A stretch of DNA of 64,000 nucleotides. Source: Saccopteryx bilineata (lineage: Eukaryota > Chordata > Mammalia > Chiroptera > Emballonuridae). The stretch lies in contig NC_089495.1 in assembly GCF_036850765.1 (NCBI RefSeq), positions 25,326,875 to 25,390,874 of the forward strand, written 5' to 3'. Of this stretch, positions 34,407-48,102 are shown piece by piece (within the stretch, counting starts at the first letter, position 1; the number at the start of each line of letters is the position of its first letter). The notes below the pieces were generated by a model, which was given only the letters and a program-made list of their open reading frames with translations, was not told where the DNA came from and searched no databases. The position numbers and the translations under genes were made by a program.

Positions 34407-35229
34407 TATACCCCAAAAGACATTCTGCATCTCCTCAGCCCTACAGAAAGACACTTCTTGTTCCTCCTTGGGGGTTGTGGGATTATTAGCAACACCACTG
34501 ACTTTTCCACCTCACATTGGGGGGCTCACATCGATGTTCTGCCTCCCAAAAGCCTCCCTCAACTTCCGTTAGACTTGGCTGTGTTCTCCAAGGCCAGTAG
34601 TTCCCCAGGCTACACCCTGAGAGGCCAGGCAATATGCCTTCTCTTCTAGGATCTAGGGTGTCTATCAATTTTTCTCTAACCCATCTTTGACTGTGGATTC
34701 ATCCTAAGGCACCAACCAGTGATCCCCGACACCCTGATTGCTCCTTCCTACTTTGGATGAACCTTTGTGTCTCGGTGGCAGGAAACTGCTCCTCTTGGAT
34801 CATTATTTATACATAGTTCCCTTCTCAATGGTTAATGACAGAAATGCTCTGCTATGAGTCTGCCCTGGCTGTCAGCCTTTCAGAGATTAATATACCTTGT
34901 TATTTTTCAATCAAAAATCCAACCCATATTGGAGGAAGACTTGCATTGGAGCCATTTCAGCTATTTCCAAAAATGCTGACCTGGTGTTGGAAACCCAGTA
35001 ACAATTTCTTTGTTTCTGGCTCATTCTGGCCTCCCTTAGGGTGGCACAGAGGGAAGAGAGTTTTGGTTTTCCTGGGGGCTGCCAGAAGGCGAAACATTCC
35101 CTTCCCCTCCTCACTATTGTGCCTTTTTCCAGAGTTCACTTCCATAAAAGTCATCACAAAACGAATCACTTCCTCATCTTTTTTTATTTTTTAACATGCA
35201 TTGCTTGCTACATTTATTAATTTATCAAG
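34407..35229. other. No gene seen
   Basis: Unique-looking sequence. Open frames at 34347 and 34835 are partly inside the transposon or lack support. Confidence 0.35.
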
Positions 35230-35859
35230 GTCACTTAATTTAAGGATTACAGCCCTGGGGGAGACAAAATGCTTTGGACGATTAGGAGATGATTTGATTC
35301 AGATGACTGCACTAGCAGACCATTCATTAGTGAAGATTGTCTCAAGAAGAAGAAGAAAACCAGGGACTTTATAGAGTCAGGTAAAATAGCAGAGTCATGA
35401 GATCAGAGAAGAGAGTGGAGGCTCTTATCTTAGAATATGTGAGGGCAGGGTCATCCTTCCTTCTTAGCCATATCCTAGAACATAAAGAACAGTGCCTTAA
35501 ATTTTAACATTGTCAGTTCCCTTTTTTATTCAAGAAGAATAGCCTTCTTCTTCATTCTATCAGATTATTCAAAAAGTATGAAAAAACACCTTTCACAGTA
35601 TTTTAGTAAAGCAGATTGATGTAAACACAAACTCTTCCTGAGAATCTTATAAACTCATCAAACCTTAGCTAGCTTTGACCATGGTAGTTACAGTATCCTT
35701 TCCTTGAGCTTTCTGTAGCCACTCAGGGTTTTATCCTGCTGGATTTGTCCTATCAGTCATTCTATCTTAGATCAAAATCACTGTCTTTTTCTTTCACAGA
35801 AACACGCCCTGCACATGCTGCATACAAAGTTGCACCGTCCTGCTATGACTGCTCCTGGT

Positions 35860-37000
35860 GTGTGAGTGACTCCCATTTCACAGAGGAAACTAGGAAGCAG
35901 CTTATTGTGGACTGTGACACACCAATACCTTTCCACAGATAAGCTGAGCTTATGAGTGTCCACTTCACAGCTTCCTGTAGCCATACCACCACCTGACAGA
36001 ATAACTTCTCAAAGTGGTAAAAATGAGCATGTTCATGGACTCAAATATACAGTCTCCCTGTAACATAGAATATCAGAAGCAAAAGTACATAATCTTAAAA
36101 TTATGGTTATATATTAATGTTTTGGTATTTCATCTTATTTTGAAATAATCAATGGATATGTTAACTTAATTTAGTGTAAATCTAAAGTTTTAAGTTTCTT
36201 AAACATCTTAGAAATTAACTTCCTGCTGACATACTATAAAACATAATTACTGTTGAAATAAAGTTTGTTATTATAATGACTTCACTTGGTTAAACACGAA
36301 TTTATATTTTTTATAATTTTAAACATTAAGTCTTAAGCATTATTAATACTAGTTTAATCAATCAGTAAACCTGTATTAGTTCATGCAGAACATTCCAAGT
36401 AAAATAAAAACCTGTGTATATATTAGTCTTAACCCTAATAAATCAGAGACACATTGCTGTTTTTATTAAACCAAAAATATTAAACTAGTTTTACTGCCAA
36501 AGCTTTGACTAAATTATGTGAATTTGACTTTCTGAAACATACCCATGGTTTCTGTAAACATAATTTTTAAATCTAGCACACTGGAAAGTATTTAAGACTC
36601 AATTTTCTTAATTTCTGGGAATTATAGGAATATTCAATTTATGTAAGTGCTAATTTATCATTAAGCCATCAGAATAGAGTCCCTTTAAGAAACTGTATAA
36701 TCTAATTTAGTAATACCATCTTGAAATAAAGAAATATTACACACTCATACAATGAAAGGTGAAAGCCTTTCTAAATTAGATTCATAATCATGCGGGCATA
36801 GATAGATCTTATATGTAGTTTCAGTTCTAAAATTTCAACCATGAGTCAAACATGAACACCTAATTACAAAACTCGCTGGTCCACTTCAGAAAGTTGTTCT
36901 TTTCACATTGGGTATGGCTCTTTAATTTATCTGAGCTCAATCTAGACAGGCAGACAAATAAACCAAAAAGACTGACAAGCCAGATTACCTGTCTCACACC
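35860..37000 (+). repeat. Copy 1 of a diverged direct duplication (partner 41170-42290)
   Basis: AT-rich, no open frame. It aligns by eye with 41170-42290 over about 1 kb in the same order and orientation. Matched landmarks include 'atttcacagaggaaact', 'cttaaaatta', 'ttaacttaatttag', 'aactatgtgaattt'-like, 'agagtccctttaa', 'tataatctaattta', 'ccatgagtcaaa' and 'gagctcaatctagacaggcagac'. I do not recognise it as a named repeat. Confidence 0.6.
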
Positions 37001-37398
37001 CCCAAAATGACCTCTATATATCATTTATCCCTTTACAGAGGTCACCAAATGCTCAGACCATAAAATCAAAAGAAGCCAGAACCAGAATCCAAATGACTAC
37101 TCAGGAAATAGCAAAGTCAAATCCTTGCCACTCTGCCAGTGGTAAGGTTATGAGCAGGCATAAGGGGTCGACTCACTGCTGGGCTCCAGACCACAGTCAG
37201 GACCGAAGCTTAAGGAGGTCCCAGATTCCTCTAGTCCTGGATAGTATAAATGAAGATATGAAAACAGGGGGTGAGCTTGTCTAAGACATGGCACCCACAC
37301 TGTGCAAGATACATGTACTGTAAAATCAAGGAGATGGTTGTATTTAGACTATTGCCACAGGGATAACATTCATGAATGAGGAACATCTCAAAGATCAG

Positions 37399-37562
37399 CC
37401 CGAAAGTTCAGAGTTTATAGGAACAAGTAAATGAGAGAGTCAAGAAGGACAGGAAGGCTTGTGGGATTCACAGAAGATGCCCCGAAAATTCAGGGTTTAT
37501 AGGGACAAGTAAATGAAAGAATCAAGACGGACAGGAAGGCTTGTGGGATTCACAGAAGATGC
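37399..37562 (+). repeat. Two-copy tandem duplication, 82-bp unit
   Basis: The unit beginning CGAAAGTTCAGAGTTTATAG at 37401 recurs at 37483 as CGAAAATTCAGGGTTTATAG, and the second half ('aggaaggcttgtgggattcacagaagatgcc') is identical. A weaker relative of unit plus downstream flank is visible near 35365-35500. Confidence 0.85.
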
Positions 37563-38216
37563 CATCCTTAGCTTGGAATATGCGAGGACGGTGTGGTCCC
37601 TTGTAGTTAGCCACTTCCCAGAACAGAAGGGAGTAGGGAGATTTCTTAACTGTCAAAGCCCAGGGCTCAGATAAAGTTCAGCACTGTCACCCTCTTACCT
37701 TCTAGTGGGTCTCAAGTGGTCTGGGGTTTAGGTGTTGGGGTACGGACAAGGAGGCAGAGCTGTATAATTTGGAAATGTTATTCAGGTGATTTTGATTACT
37801 TTATCTCCCAAATGAAAATCTATTACACTGTAAATTCCTTAAGGTCAGCAATTACATAGTATATCCCTTTGGAACATTGGGAAGAAGTTATTTAATTTCT
37901 CTCAGCAACTCTCTCCTACTCAGCAAAATTAAGAGGCTGTAGACAGGGACAGTGATGTTCATTGCATATTTACCCATAAAAAGCAAAACACTGGAAATGC
38001 ATGCCAGTGGGGAAATGAATAAATAAAATGCTTCCTATTCACACATGGGATATAATAGGGCAGTTTAATATATTAATTTGATTTACATACATCATCACAA
38101 AGATATTTTAATTTATGAGGCTAAAAAAAGAAACATCGAGATTGATACCAGCAGTTCATCAATTATGTAAAATTAAACTCACAATACAGAAACAATACTA
38201 TATATACTATATGCGT

Positions 38217-38247
<31 letters not shown>

Positions 38248-39524
38248 AGTGTGTGAGTCCCTTGCCACGTGGCCATTGGGTATTTGGAATGCAGCTAATC
38301 CAAATTGAGATGTTCTATAAGTATGAACTACATACTGATTTTAAGACTTGATATTTAAAAAGGAAGTAAAACTAGCTCTTTTACACTGTTTTGATGTTGA
38401 TTACTTGTCAAAATTATATTTTGGATATATTTGGTAATTTAGAATATATTATCAGTATGAATTTTTCACTTGTTTCTTTTTACTTTTTAAAATGTGGCTA
38501 CTAGACATTTGAAATTCCATATGTAGCTCAACTATATTTCTAGGGAACAGTGCCTGGCTAGAGGTTTATATCTCAAACTCAGCCCATTGTTTACCTGCAG
38601 GAAAAAGGGAAGAAAGTGTAAAACTTGAGATATTTAACAGGGTCTTTGTTTCAGTAAGGATTAAGTGTATTGAAGAAACACAGACTAGAAACAAATATGA
38701 ACAAAGTGTTGACAGTTGCTAATTCTGAAGTGTAAAAATAGAGATAATTGTTATATCATGTTGTATCTTTGTAATGTCTCAAAAGAAAAAAAATCAGTTT
38801 TTGGACTTAACAGTCTGCAAAAACTTGCATAGCTCCCACTTCCATATTTCACTAGATAAAATGAATAGTGCACTAGAGTTTATGGAAAGTTAGTTATATC
38901 GCCTTTAAAAAAGCGATAAAAGTCACCTGCTTTTTGTGTATCTCAGTTTTCTTTTTAATGAAGTGAGTGGTTGGGGAAACATGGTATGTTCTTTACATAC
39001 ATATCATGGGCTGAGTATAGCAAGTGTGTGATAAATTATTGCGAAGAAGCTTGTCTTTATCAAAACAAATACTTATAGTAGCCATAACATTGAACTACTG
39101 TACTCTGTGTAACTAATCTGATGGGCTTGTTTTGGAAATTTGTTAAATTTTTTACTTAATCATGAGGAAAATAATGGGTCCTTTTTCATTTGTTTTTCTA
39201 TAAATAAATTTGCATTCAACTTGCACCAGGAAAACTCAGTACAACAATAGAGTATTGTGCAAAATTTGATGATCTGTGGTATTACAATCTACAATGCTTC
39301 TGATAGTACTTAGGTGTAAATATGTATGTAGTCTCTCAGAATGCTGGGAAGGGTCCTCTCTTTGTTCTCCATAAAGTATTATGGCATGGATAAATATTTG
39401 AAAAGACATGTTAAACTAACATACATTTGACTAAGAAATACAGGACTAAATAGTATTATTGTCTAGTATTGCTTAAACATTCTCTTTCAAAACATAAGTA
39501 GATTCTCTTCATATACAATAATTT
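37563..39524. other. No gene seen; AT-rich
   Basis: Contains an old LINE-like scrap near 37960-38065 ('aaaacactggaaatgcatgccagtggggaaatgaataaa') and a GT microsatellite. Otherwise unassigned. Confidence 0.4.
38211..38257. repeat. (GT)n microsatellite, with GC-GT variants
   Basis: GCGTGT units pass into (GT)n and GAGTGTGTGAG. Confidence 0.95.
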
Positions 39525-40040
39525 CTTTTCTTTTTATTAAATTTATTGTGCTGACACTGGTTAACAAAATTATATGTTTTAGGTGCACAATCCTACAACA
39601 CATCATCTGTATACTATATTGTATATTCACCCCACAAGTTAAGTCTTCATCCATCACCATTTATGTAATGGGAATACATTCCTCCACCTCACCACACCTC
39701 CAATTTATGTGGAACCACAAAAGACCCATATAATAGCATCAGCAATCTGAGAAAGAACAAAATTGGAGAAATGACATTACCTGATATTAAACTATACCAC
39801 AAGGCGATGATAATAAAAAAAGCATGGTACTAATATAAAAACAGGCATATAGATCAATGGATCAGAATAGAGAGCCCAGAAATAAACCCACACTTTTAAA
39901 GGAGACAAGAACACACAGGGAGTAAAGACAATCTATTCAATAAAAGGTGTTGGTAATATTGGACAGATACATGCAAAAAACAAACAAACCCAAAATAAAC
40001 CTAGACCACCTTCTTACACAATACAAAAGAATAATTAACT
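39525..40040. mobile_element. Twin-primed (5'-inverted) L1 fragment
   Basis: 39525-39690 is the 3' end of a lineage B-like L1 on the minus strand ('attaaatttattgtgctgacactggttaac', also at 9533-9600). From about 39690 to 40040 the sequence is ORF2 on the plus strand ('ggaaccacaaaagacccatataatagc', 'agatcaatggatcagaatagag'). Inverted orientation within one insertion is the usual product of twin priming. Confidence 0.7.
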
Positions 40041-40650
40041 TTTACAATACATTTTTTTTTAAGCTACAGCTTCATACCTAAGTGAGAGAGAGAAAAATGA
40101 CTCCTACTTCTGTTGCTTTTTTGACCTTATATTTCCTAACTCATTGGTTTCTCTTGTTTTTATTTCTTCCTTTCTCTTTAATGAGTATTGGTACTGAGTT
40201 ACTACTCAAAGATATTCAAATATGAAAGCTAGACAAGAGTAAAACTTTAGATAAAACCCATATTCTAATAAGTTTTATCAACATATGTTCAAAGGAGATT
40301 ATACAGTAAGATCTAGAATCTATGTTTTTTGAGCAGACCATGCAGACAGCAAAGAATAACCTCTTGTTCAGAGCTCTAAAAATAATTTATCATCTTAACA
40401 GAAAATCAAATTCTAGTAAATATAATATATGACAGTAAAGAATACACAGAAAATTTTTTTCTTATGGATAAACCCATCATAATTGATCCAACTTAATAGA
40501 AATTTTAGCACATTTTATTGTTTCTTTTAGACTCAGGTATTATAAATCAAGGGAAATAAGCATATTTTTTTCTGTAACTCTTCTATACCTTTCTGTATCC
40601 ATGTATGGTTTGTTTTTCACTATCCTCTGAGATTTTAAATTCTGGAAAAC
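40041..40650. other. No gene seen; AT-rich
   Basis: Featureless AT-rich sequence. Confidence 0.4.
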
Positions 40651-41050
40651 TATTATTATTATTATTAATTATTATTATTATTATTATTGTATTTTTCTGA
40701 AGTGAGAAGCAAGGAGGTAGAAAGACAGACTACTACAAGTGCCTGACTGGTATCCACCTGGCATGCCCACCAGAGGGCAATGCTCTGCCCATCTGGGGGG
40801 TTGATTTCATTGCAACCAGAGCCATTTTAGTGCCTGAGACAGAGGCCATGGAGCCATCCTCAACCCCAGGTCCAACTTTGCTCCAATGGAGCCTTGGCTG
40901 TGGGAAGAAAAGAGAGAGAGAGAGAGGAAGGAGAGGGGGAAGGGTGAGGAAGCAGCTGGGCACTTCTCCTGTGTGCCCTGGCTGGGAATCAAACCCAAGA
41001 CTTCCACATGCCAGGCCAATGCTCTACCACTGAGCCAACCGGCCAGGGCC
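40651..41050 (-). mobile_element. tRNA-derived SINE (type A), minus strand, with (ATT)n tail
   Basis: Head GGCCCTGGCCGGTTGGCTCA in reverse complement at 41031-41050; body as in the 20792 copy. The tail has expanded into an (ATT)n microsatellite at 40651-40690. It is more diverged than the copies at 16033 and 53471. It has a single copy of the 22-bp motif. Confidence 0.9.
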
Positions 41051-41169
41051 AAACACTTTATAATCTTGATAAACAAAAACACAGTCTATGACTTTGCCTC
41101 TATATTCATACCTCTCTGCCTCCACTGTGTGCTCAGAATAGACTCAAATCTCATAGCAATTATAACTTT

Positions 41170-42290
41170 CTCAAAGTAACTAATGTCTATTTCACAGAGA
41201 AAACTGGGAGGTAAACAAGTAGGAACTATCTGTCATAACAAGCCTTGTAGTAGATTTAGAAAAGTTCATGCATACACATAAAACAATTTTCTACAGCCCA
41301 CCTACTTCCCTTCTACAGATTCTTGCAATTTGTTTGTTAATGTGACCCAAAGAGAGAGGTGGCTCACCTCATGTAAAATAGAAGTAAAGGTATGAAAACT
41401 TAAAATTACACTAAATCATCCGTGTTTAAAAATTTAATCATCTTAAAACTCTATATATGTCCAGTGATTATTCATTAATTAACTCAATTTAATCTTAGTC
41501 CAAGGTTTTAAATTATGTAAAAGTCTTGTATTATGCTCAAATTGATACATTCTAAAATATGACTACTGGTGGTACAAAATGTTTTTCAGAATAAAGACTC
41601 AAATCAATTGAACACAAATTAATATATATTTTCATAGTCTTAACTACTATGTAGTGTATCATTGGTTTTTCTTGATAAATATTCCAATATAAAACATTTA
41701 GAAAGTTTAGATTAACTACTTTTTTGTGAGATACAAACTTTAATCAAAATTTTAAAATGTACTTTTGTATTCCAAGCTGATTAAATTTGAGGAAACACAT
41801 AGCTGATTTGTTTATTTTTTATACTCAAATTATAAAACCAAAGACTTACCTTAACTATGTGAATTTGTATTATTATATCAGAATATTCTTGAGCTAATTG
41901 TATCTGTAAATTTGTTTTTCTTAAAAGTCTAACACATCTAAAATTTTACAAGTTCAATATTTTCATTTTTTTTTCTATTTTGGAAATATTATCTCTATCA
42001 ATATGAGCAGAGCCCCTTTAATTTAAGATTCATTATAATCTAGTTTATTAAACCCTTTAAAGGTAAGGAAACAGTTGATACTAAACAATAAGAATTAAAG
42101 ATCTTCCTGAATTACAGATGTACACACACAGAGCTTATTGTTTATGCCATAAGTCAAAGTAAACACAAATGCAGGAATTCACTGTCCAGATCTCTAAGAG
42201 CGTTTCTCTTCCTCAGTGGACACAAAATTCTTCATTGATTTGAGCTCCACTGTTAGATAAACGGACAAACTGCCAATGGGTTGGACTCCA
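41170..42290 (+). repeat. Copy 2 of a diverged direct duplication (partner 35860-37000)
   Basis: See copy 1. The same ordered landmarks appear: 'atttcacagagaaaactgggagg', 'cttaaaattacac', 'aactcaatttaatc', 'ttaactatgtgaatttg', 'gcagagcccctttaa', 'tataatctagttta', 'gccataagtcaaa', 'gagctccactgttagataaacggac'. Many indels and substitutions show that it is old. Confidence 0.6.
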
Positions 42291-42487
42291 TGTTGTTTTT
42301 AACAGTGAAAAGATGTGTGTCACTCATCTAATTTGTACTACCAGGGTTTTGTTTAACATAATTCTTTGTCTCCCATATTTTCTGAAAACTAGTAGTCATG
42401 GCTAGATATTTGATTAGGTTCAGTTTTGATTTATTGGCAGGAATTCATCATAAGTTAAATTGTGTACTTCCATCAGGATGTACCATT

Positions 42488-42509
42488 TCTCTCTCTCTCT
42501 CTCTCTCTA
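42488..42509. repeat. (CT)n microsatellite
   Basis: About ten uninterrupted CT units. Confidence 0.95.
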
Positions 42510-45500
42510 TTTGATGCTATAATTGATCAGTGGGTTCAGATGTTGTTAGCCTGAAACTTTCATTATTAAGCTCCCTTTCAGCTTTTAATCTAATGATTTT
42601 AGGTTGATGATCAATGCCTAGATACATTATTTCATTAAGGATTGCAAAGTGGTGACACTCTATCATACCTCCATGATTTATTAGCTGGGCTGCTTCTATT
42701 AGGGAAAGGGGTTTTTTGAATAAAGAGGTGACATAATCAAAATTGTGCTTTAGGAGGATAAATCTGATATTGATACAAAAAATGAGTAGGAAGGTGAGAT
42801 ACTGGGGAAGAAGATAGAATTCAAATTCCTGGATCATCTCAGTGAGAGGTAATGGGTGCTCTGAACAAAGTGATAATGGGAAAGAGGGAAATGGCAAAAA
42901 AAAAAAAAAAAAAAAAGAAAAGCACTGTGTGAAACTGGAGCTGCCTACTGCTGACCTGTGAGAAGGGGATCAAAGAACCTGGTGTCTGGGGAGATGTTGG
43001 TGCCACTAAGGGGGAAGGAGGACTAGAGGTTTGGAGGAGAGAAAGGAGAGGATGGATATTATTGTGTCTGTTTTCATCTCTTTGTTAATAGATGCATCCT
43101 CTCCCTGCTGCACTTTCTGTTGCTCTGGGAGTCTGGATTTTAAGAGCTTCACAGTGATTGTCAAGTCCCTTAGGGACCTCCTTTATGATCTAATATTTCT
43201 CACCATCTGGACGTGGAAAGATTTTTCCTGACATTTATCTAGAACTTTTATTCTCTACTTTTTCTTTTCTGAGCTGCAAATGCAATTATTTCAAGGGTTT
43301 ACAGCAAAGGCATTTTGATCTTTTTAAGTTTGAGGGACCACTGTGATGACTCAGCTAATTTGGAATTCAGAAGGTTGTCTCTGAGGGTCTTTTAAATACA
43401 TAAACAAGGGCATTTTATTCTATTTCATTGCCCCTACTTAACCTTTTTTTTCTACCCCTTTAAAAGATTCTTTTCCCTCCTGCATTCTTCAATTACTGAG
43501 CTGTCACTTCCAAGCCTGGCCTCCTGCTGGAGTAACCTATATGGACAGTGTGCTGTTCTCCGGGTCTCTGCTCATAAATCACTCTCCCAGTGTCTAATCA
43601 TATATGTTCCTGTTCTTTTAACTTCCTTGAGTTAATCTATATTGTTCTGGTCTCAGTGTGCCCAGGCCTGTATTCAGGATTCCAGAGCAAACTTATCAAA
43701 AACACTGAAGAGAGAGAGAGAGAGTTTTCTCCCTTTTTGATGCATTTAGTCACCATTCCATGGACCTCTGTTGCTTTGCCTGCCAATCCACTGATTCCTC
43801 AGTGTTGATCAATGTTTTTCCCTGATTCTGGGAGAGTCACATTTAACCTTGGAGTACAGAATTCAGAAATAAAGAAACATTTTACTTCTGCTTTATTCTG
43901 GTTGTACTATTCCTGGCTTAAGCCAGTAAGTTCAGAAAAACATCATTTCAGTTCATATCACAACGTAAGTAATAGACTTTCTCTTAAACACTTTATAAAA
44001 TTGAATTTTTAAGTGGAACTTTTAAAAATTACAATAAAGAAGCTGGATACATAAAACATGTAGAGACTTTCTTGAAAAACAAAAAACAATGAATAGTATC
44101 AATAACTTCCTAATTAATCTCCCAAATTTTGCATCCTGAATTTTCTTTCAATGTCATGGGAGTATGGGATGCCCAGCTTTCATTTCTAAATATGTTCAAA
44201 GAAAAGAAAAAAAAATCCAAAATGGAGTAAGAGTATCAAATTATGCCTGTGAGTGGGATTTTTAAAAACTAAAAGACAGAGCATGAGATGAATTGGTCAC
44301 CTGCCTTCCCTGGGACATGCCTCTTTTCTGAGAAGAGAACGTATCAATAGCTTTGTGGATGCAGTTTACCTGGTAGTCCAGTCAGTGCAGGGACCCTGTC
44401 CTCCGGGCCTGACCACCAGCAGAGAAAGGCAGTCAATGAGAAAAAGGCTTTATATTTGGAGCTGGTCCAGGACTCTGAAGTGAGTGGGACTGATGCCACA
44501 TATTTCACGATTCTTCAAACTCCAAAGAAGCAATTGGTAGATCACAATATCCATCCTTTGAGAAACTCTAAAATAGACTGAGTGACCTCTGAAAAAACTG
44601 CAGCCACCTCCTCTATCTAACGTGAGTGCTCTCTAAGAGAAGCTTGACCATCCATAGTAGTTTGCACAGGAAAGCTCAACCTGTGGGACCTCTCACATAG
44701 CAGCTAGCCCCACTTGGCTTCTGGGATGGAGATGCAGCCACTGTGTTCTCTCTTTCCTGTATGAGACAATGAACATGTTGGAATGTGTCAGACCATCCAC
44801 TGAAAACGGAGTCAGGTTTTCTGCACCCCGGTCCCAGTGAGGTCACCACAGAGGTGACAGGGCTGATCGGCTGGCCATCACTCTGTGCAGTGCACTGGGT
44901 GTGAAGAGCCGGCACCCTTGCTGATGTGTGGCTTGGTCTGCTACAGCTGATGAGTTGTTAATATTTTGCATATCATCCCAGAGAAAGCACTCCTTGCCAA
45001 GCTCAGAAAAAGAAATAATTCTTAAAGTTAGAGCAGCCTCTGAACGCTTCATTTCCACTTACTCAAACAGCTACTCGAGCATTATTAAATTAGATCTCAG
45101 GACTCCCACCTGATCATGTATTTGCATGGAGTTCCCAGGTTAGCTAAGCCTCGGGTTGAGTGACCCAGTTAATGATAAGCAGCTTTTTGGTTGGTAGAGG
45201 ATTCATTTTTTGGCCTGGTATTGCAAACACAAAGGTAATCTTTCTGAAATATGTTCTGGGTAGCTCATTTTATACTTGCGATATCTGAGATCAAACAGGG
45301 TCATATCTGGGTTGAGGAACTCCAAGCAAGTCAAATGATTGATACGTCTTACCGCATATTTAAACCTAATGAAATCTGGTTAAAATGAACATTCCAGGCA
45401 GCTGATAAGAAAAAAAATACATCTCTTGAGGACCATATATGGAAGAGGAGGTCATGTGTTGTACAACGGATCGTCTGAGCTCCGTGCTGTGGCTGGGAAT

Positions 45501-48100
45501 TGTGGAGGTAAGGAAACAGAGTGTATCTGTTGGGGCCATTTTTCTCTCATCTATTTTGTGAATGTCACTTCAAGTCTTCACCAGACACTCCCACAGAAGC
45601 CACGGTTATCCCTGATTTGCCATTGAAAACCCATATGAAAGTATAGCCAAACTCATAAACTATGAGTAAGAAACCTGCAATAGCTCTGAATTTCTTTATC
45701 TTGAAATGAAATTTTCAATGGAATCACTGACTGATAATTTGTTATTTTGCTTCTTATCCCATTTGCTTTTCCTGAATCAATAAGCCCCAGGAGGTTGAGT
45801 CTTAAACTCACAAAATTTCCTCTTTCTTTATTCTCAACAATATAAGGAATTTTAAAAAATGAGATGATTATGTACATAATACGGAATACAGTCATTTGGT
45901 GAGTTTGGGCATGGTGGTGTGGGATTGATATCTTACAATCCTTAAAAATGGATTAATTAATTAATTTTGCCATTCAGACTGCCACTGGACAAAAAGTCCC
46001 ATGATTAAGTGGAAGGCCACTCAGGACTTGTCATGACCTATTCAGCAAAGGAGCCTGAAAATATAGCCTGGCCCCAGTAGGTACCTGTTAAAAAGACAGC
46101 CTTGAGTCTGAAAACGCCAGGCTACGTGCTAAGTTTGTTACTCATCAGTAATGAACTGTAGAGACAACTAGCTAAATTCATCTAATTTGTTGAAATTCAC
46201 AGCTAGGATTTTAATTTGCAAGTAGGGTGAGTGCAGCTGTTGTGCCTTTCGGCTTGCATAAAACCTCCAGCATGATATCTTCTCTGAAACAATTTTAATA
46301 GCATTGAGTTGAAGCGGGCTTTCTGTAACTTCAGTATGCCTACATGTCTCATGCTCAATACTGTACTCATAAAAGAGTAAAAGATCTAGAAAAAAAAAAG
46401 AATCTGCTAGACCACTGGAAATACCTTCAACCCCTCCAAGTGATCATGTCAGGCCATGTTGGATTCGAATGCAGACACTCGGTTGAGTTGCTAGTAAGTG
46501 ACATTGCTATGTTGGGACATAACTAACTGTCCAGGGTAGAGAGTGACAAGTTCTCCAAGCTTCAGCCAATGAAACCTAAGAAGCAGCATTCTTTTTGAAA
46601 ATTGGCTCACTTATTTTAGTGCCTGTTTTTGACTTTCTTCCTAATTCCTGTGGATGTTACAGAAATCAAGCAAGTAATCACTGTTTAAGAAAAGAGGCAA
46701 GGCAAGTTGCATCTTTTTATTGCATTAAATATAAGAGATCCTTTGTGTTATGAAAGATCAAGCTTTAATTATTGCTGTTGTTTGTTTGGAATCATTTTTG
46801 AAAAACTCTCAAAATTCTGCCTGAAGGCATTCTTGGAGTTTTCCTCCTTTTGCAAATTTTTATAAAATAAATGAAAGAGTTAAGGTTTTTATGGCCATAA
46901 CTGCAAAATCATAAGATAACTCATGGTTGATGTTTGTGTATCATCTGCTTATACTCTTTGTTTATGGTGTGATATTTTTGCATTTTGTTTTTTAGGTTTA
47001 TATTTGTATAATTACACAGGGACACAGATGACCAGACCAGTATGACATGAAAAATGTGTTCCCCATCAGTATCCATGTGTTTTATAGGCACCTAGATCAA
47101 TTTGACCACAAAACTGTTAGGTTTTGAAAAAACAGGCAGTGGTGCACCATTAGGTACAGCTGAGCATGATATGATTTTCCACGATAAACACGGTAGCAGA
47201 TAATTTATACAATTAAAGCAAGTATCAGACCAAATTCTAACCCACAGATCATCATTTATTATCAAGCAAGCACATAATAATTCATAGACTGCATAGTGAG
47301 CGTGGTGACCAACTGTTGCTGGGGACTGTCCCAATTTTAGAATTGAAATCCCAAGTCCAGGAAACCCCTCAGTCCTGAGCACATCAAAACCTTTGGTCGC
47401 CAGAGAGAGCCTCTCTTCTTTCAGCTCCTCTACCCATACTCTCAGTAAAAGATTTACATGAGGCTGATGAAAGTATTCTGAAGCAAGTCAAGCTTACAGC
47501 GGACATATTGTGGGCTCTACCAGCTGGACACAGAATGATGTAGAAATTCAACTTCAAGTTCCATAATTAAGAATAAATTTGAAGAATCTTCTAGATTCCT
47601 CTTTCCTTTTCATATAAAAGTGGAATGTCTCTAAGATGTTGTAGCCTGTTCATAAATCTTGACAGCTACTCATCTCACCATGGAGAACTTATTTCTGGTA
47701 TCTGTTATGCTAATTGATCAGTCATTACTTTAACCAAAGAAACCTCATGTCTAAGACTCATTGTTCTAGTTAGAATAAGCCTCAACTGTTGATCACTAGA
47801 GCAGTTGTAGCAACCTCTGGGTTTCTGGTTACGTGTTTGCTGAGCACTAACAGCATGGGTAAAACTAACACCATGCATTTTTATGACACTGTATATGATC
47901 AAATATTTTAAAGTAAAGAATAGTTATCAAAATACTTCATGCCTGAAGAAAATTGAAGGAAACCCACGGACTGAGAAACTTGTGAAAGAATGCCTTCTAA
48001 AAACAGGAAATCTGAAGAACTATTTACTAACGCTATTTTTTAAAACATCAAGGTTGTCTCTATAACAACATCAAACTGCAACATAAAGAAAGCAGAAACT
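42510..48100. other. Repeat-poor non-coding interval
   Basis: No young SINE, L1 or hAT element is visible across 5.6 kb, unlike the rest of the window. Small features are a poly-A at 42897-42916, a GA run at 43706-43723 and diverged old repeat scraps near 42600-42900. A frame at 45439-45507 beginning MEEEVMCC and ending at a GTAAGG donor was seen but not supported enough to call. The interval may hold regulatory elements; this is inference from the lack of insertions. Confidence 0.4.
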
Positions 48101-48102
48101 CA

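Noticed and set aside
35860..42290. Paired LTRs of an endogenous retrovirus
   Set aside because: The two copies are direct repeats about 5 kb apart, but there is no gag, pol or env sequence between them, no primer binding site, and no TG...CA ends.
45439..45507. A 23-codon frame (MEEEVMCC...) ending at a GTAAGG donor, resembling a first exon
   Set aside because: Very short, no promoter-like context and no recognisable protein; the chance of such a frame plus donor in 64 kb is high.
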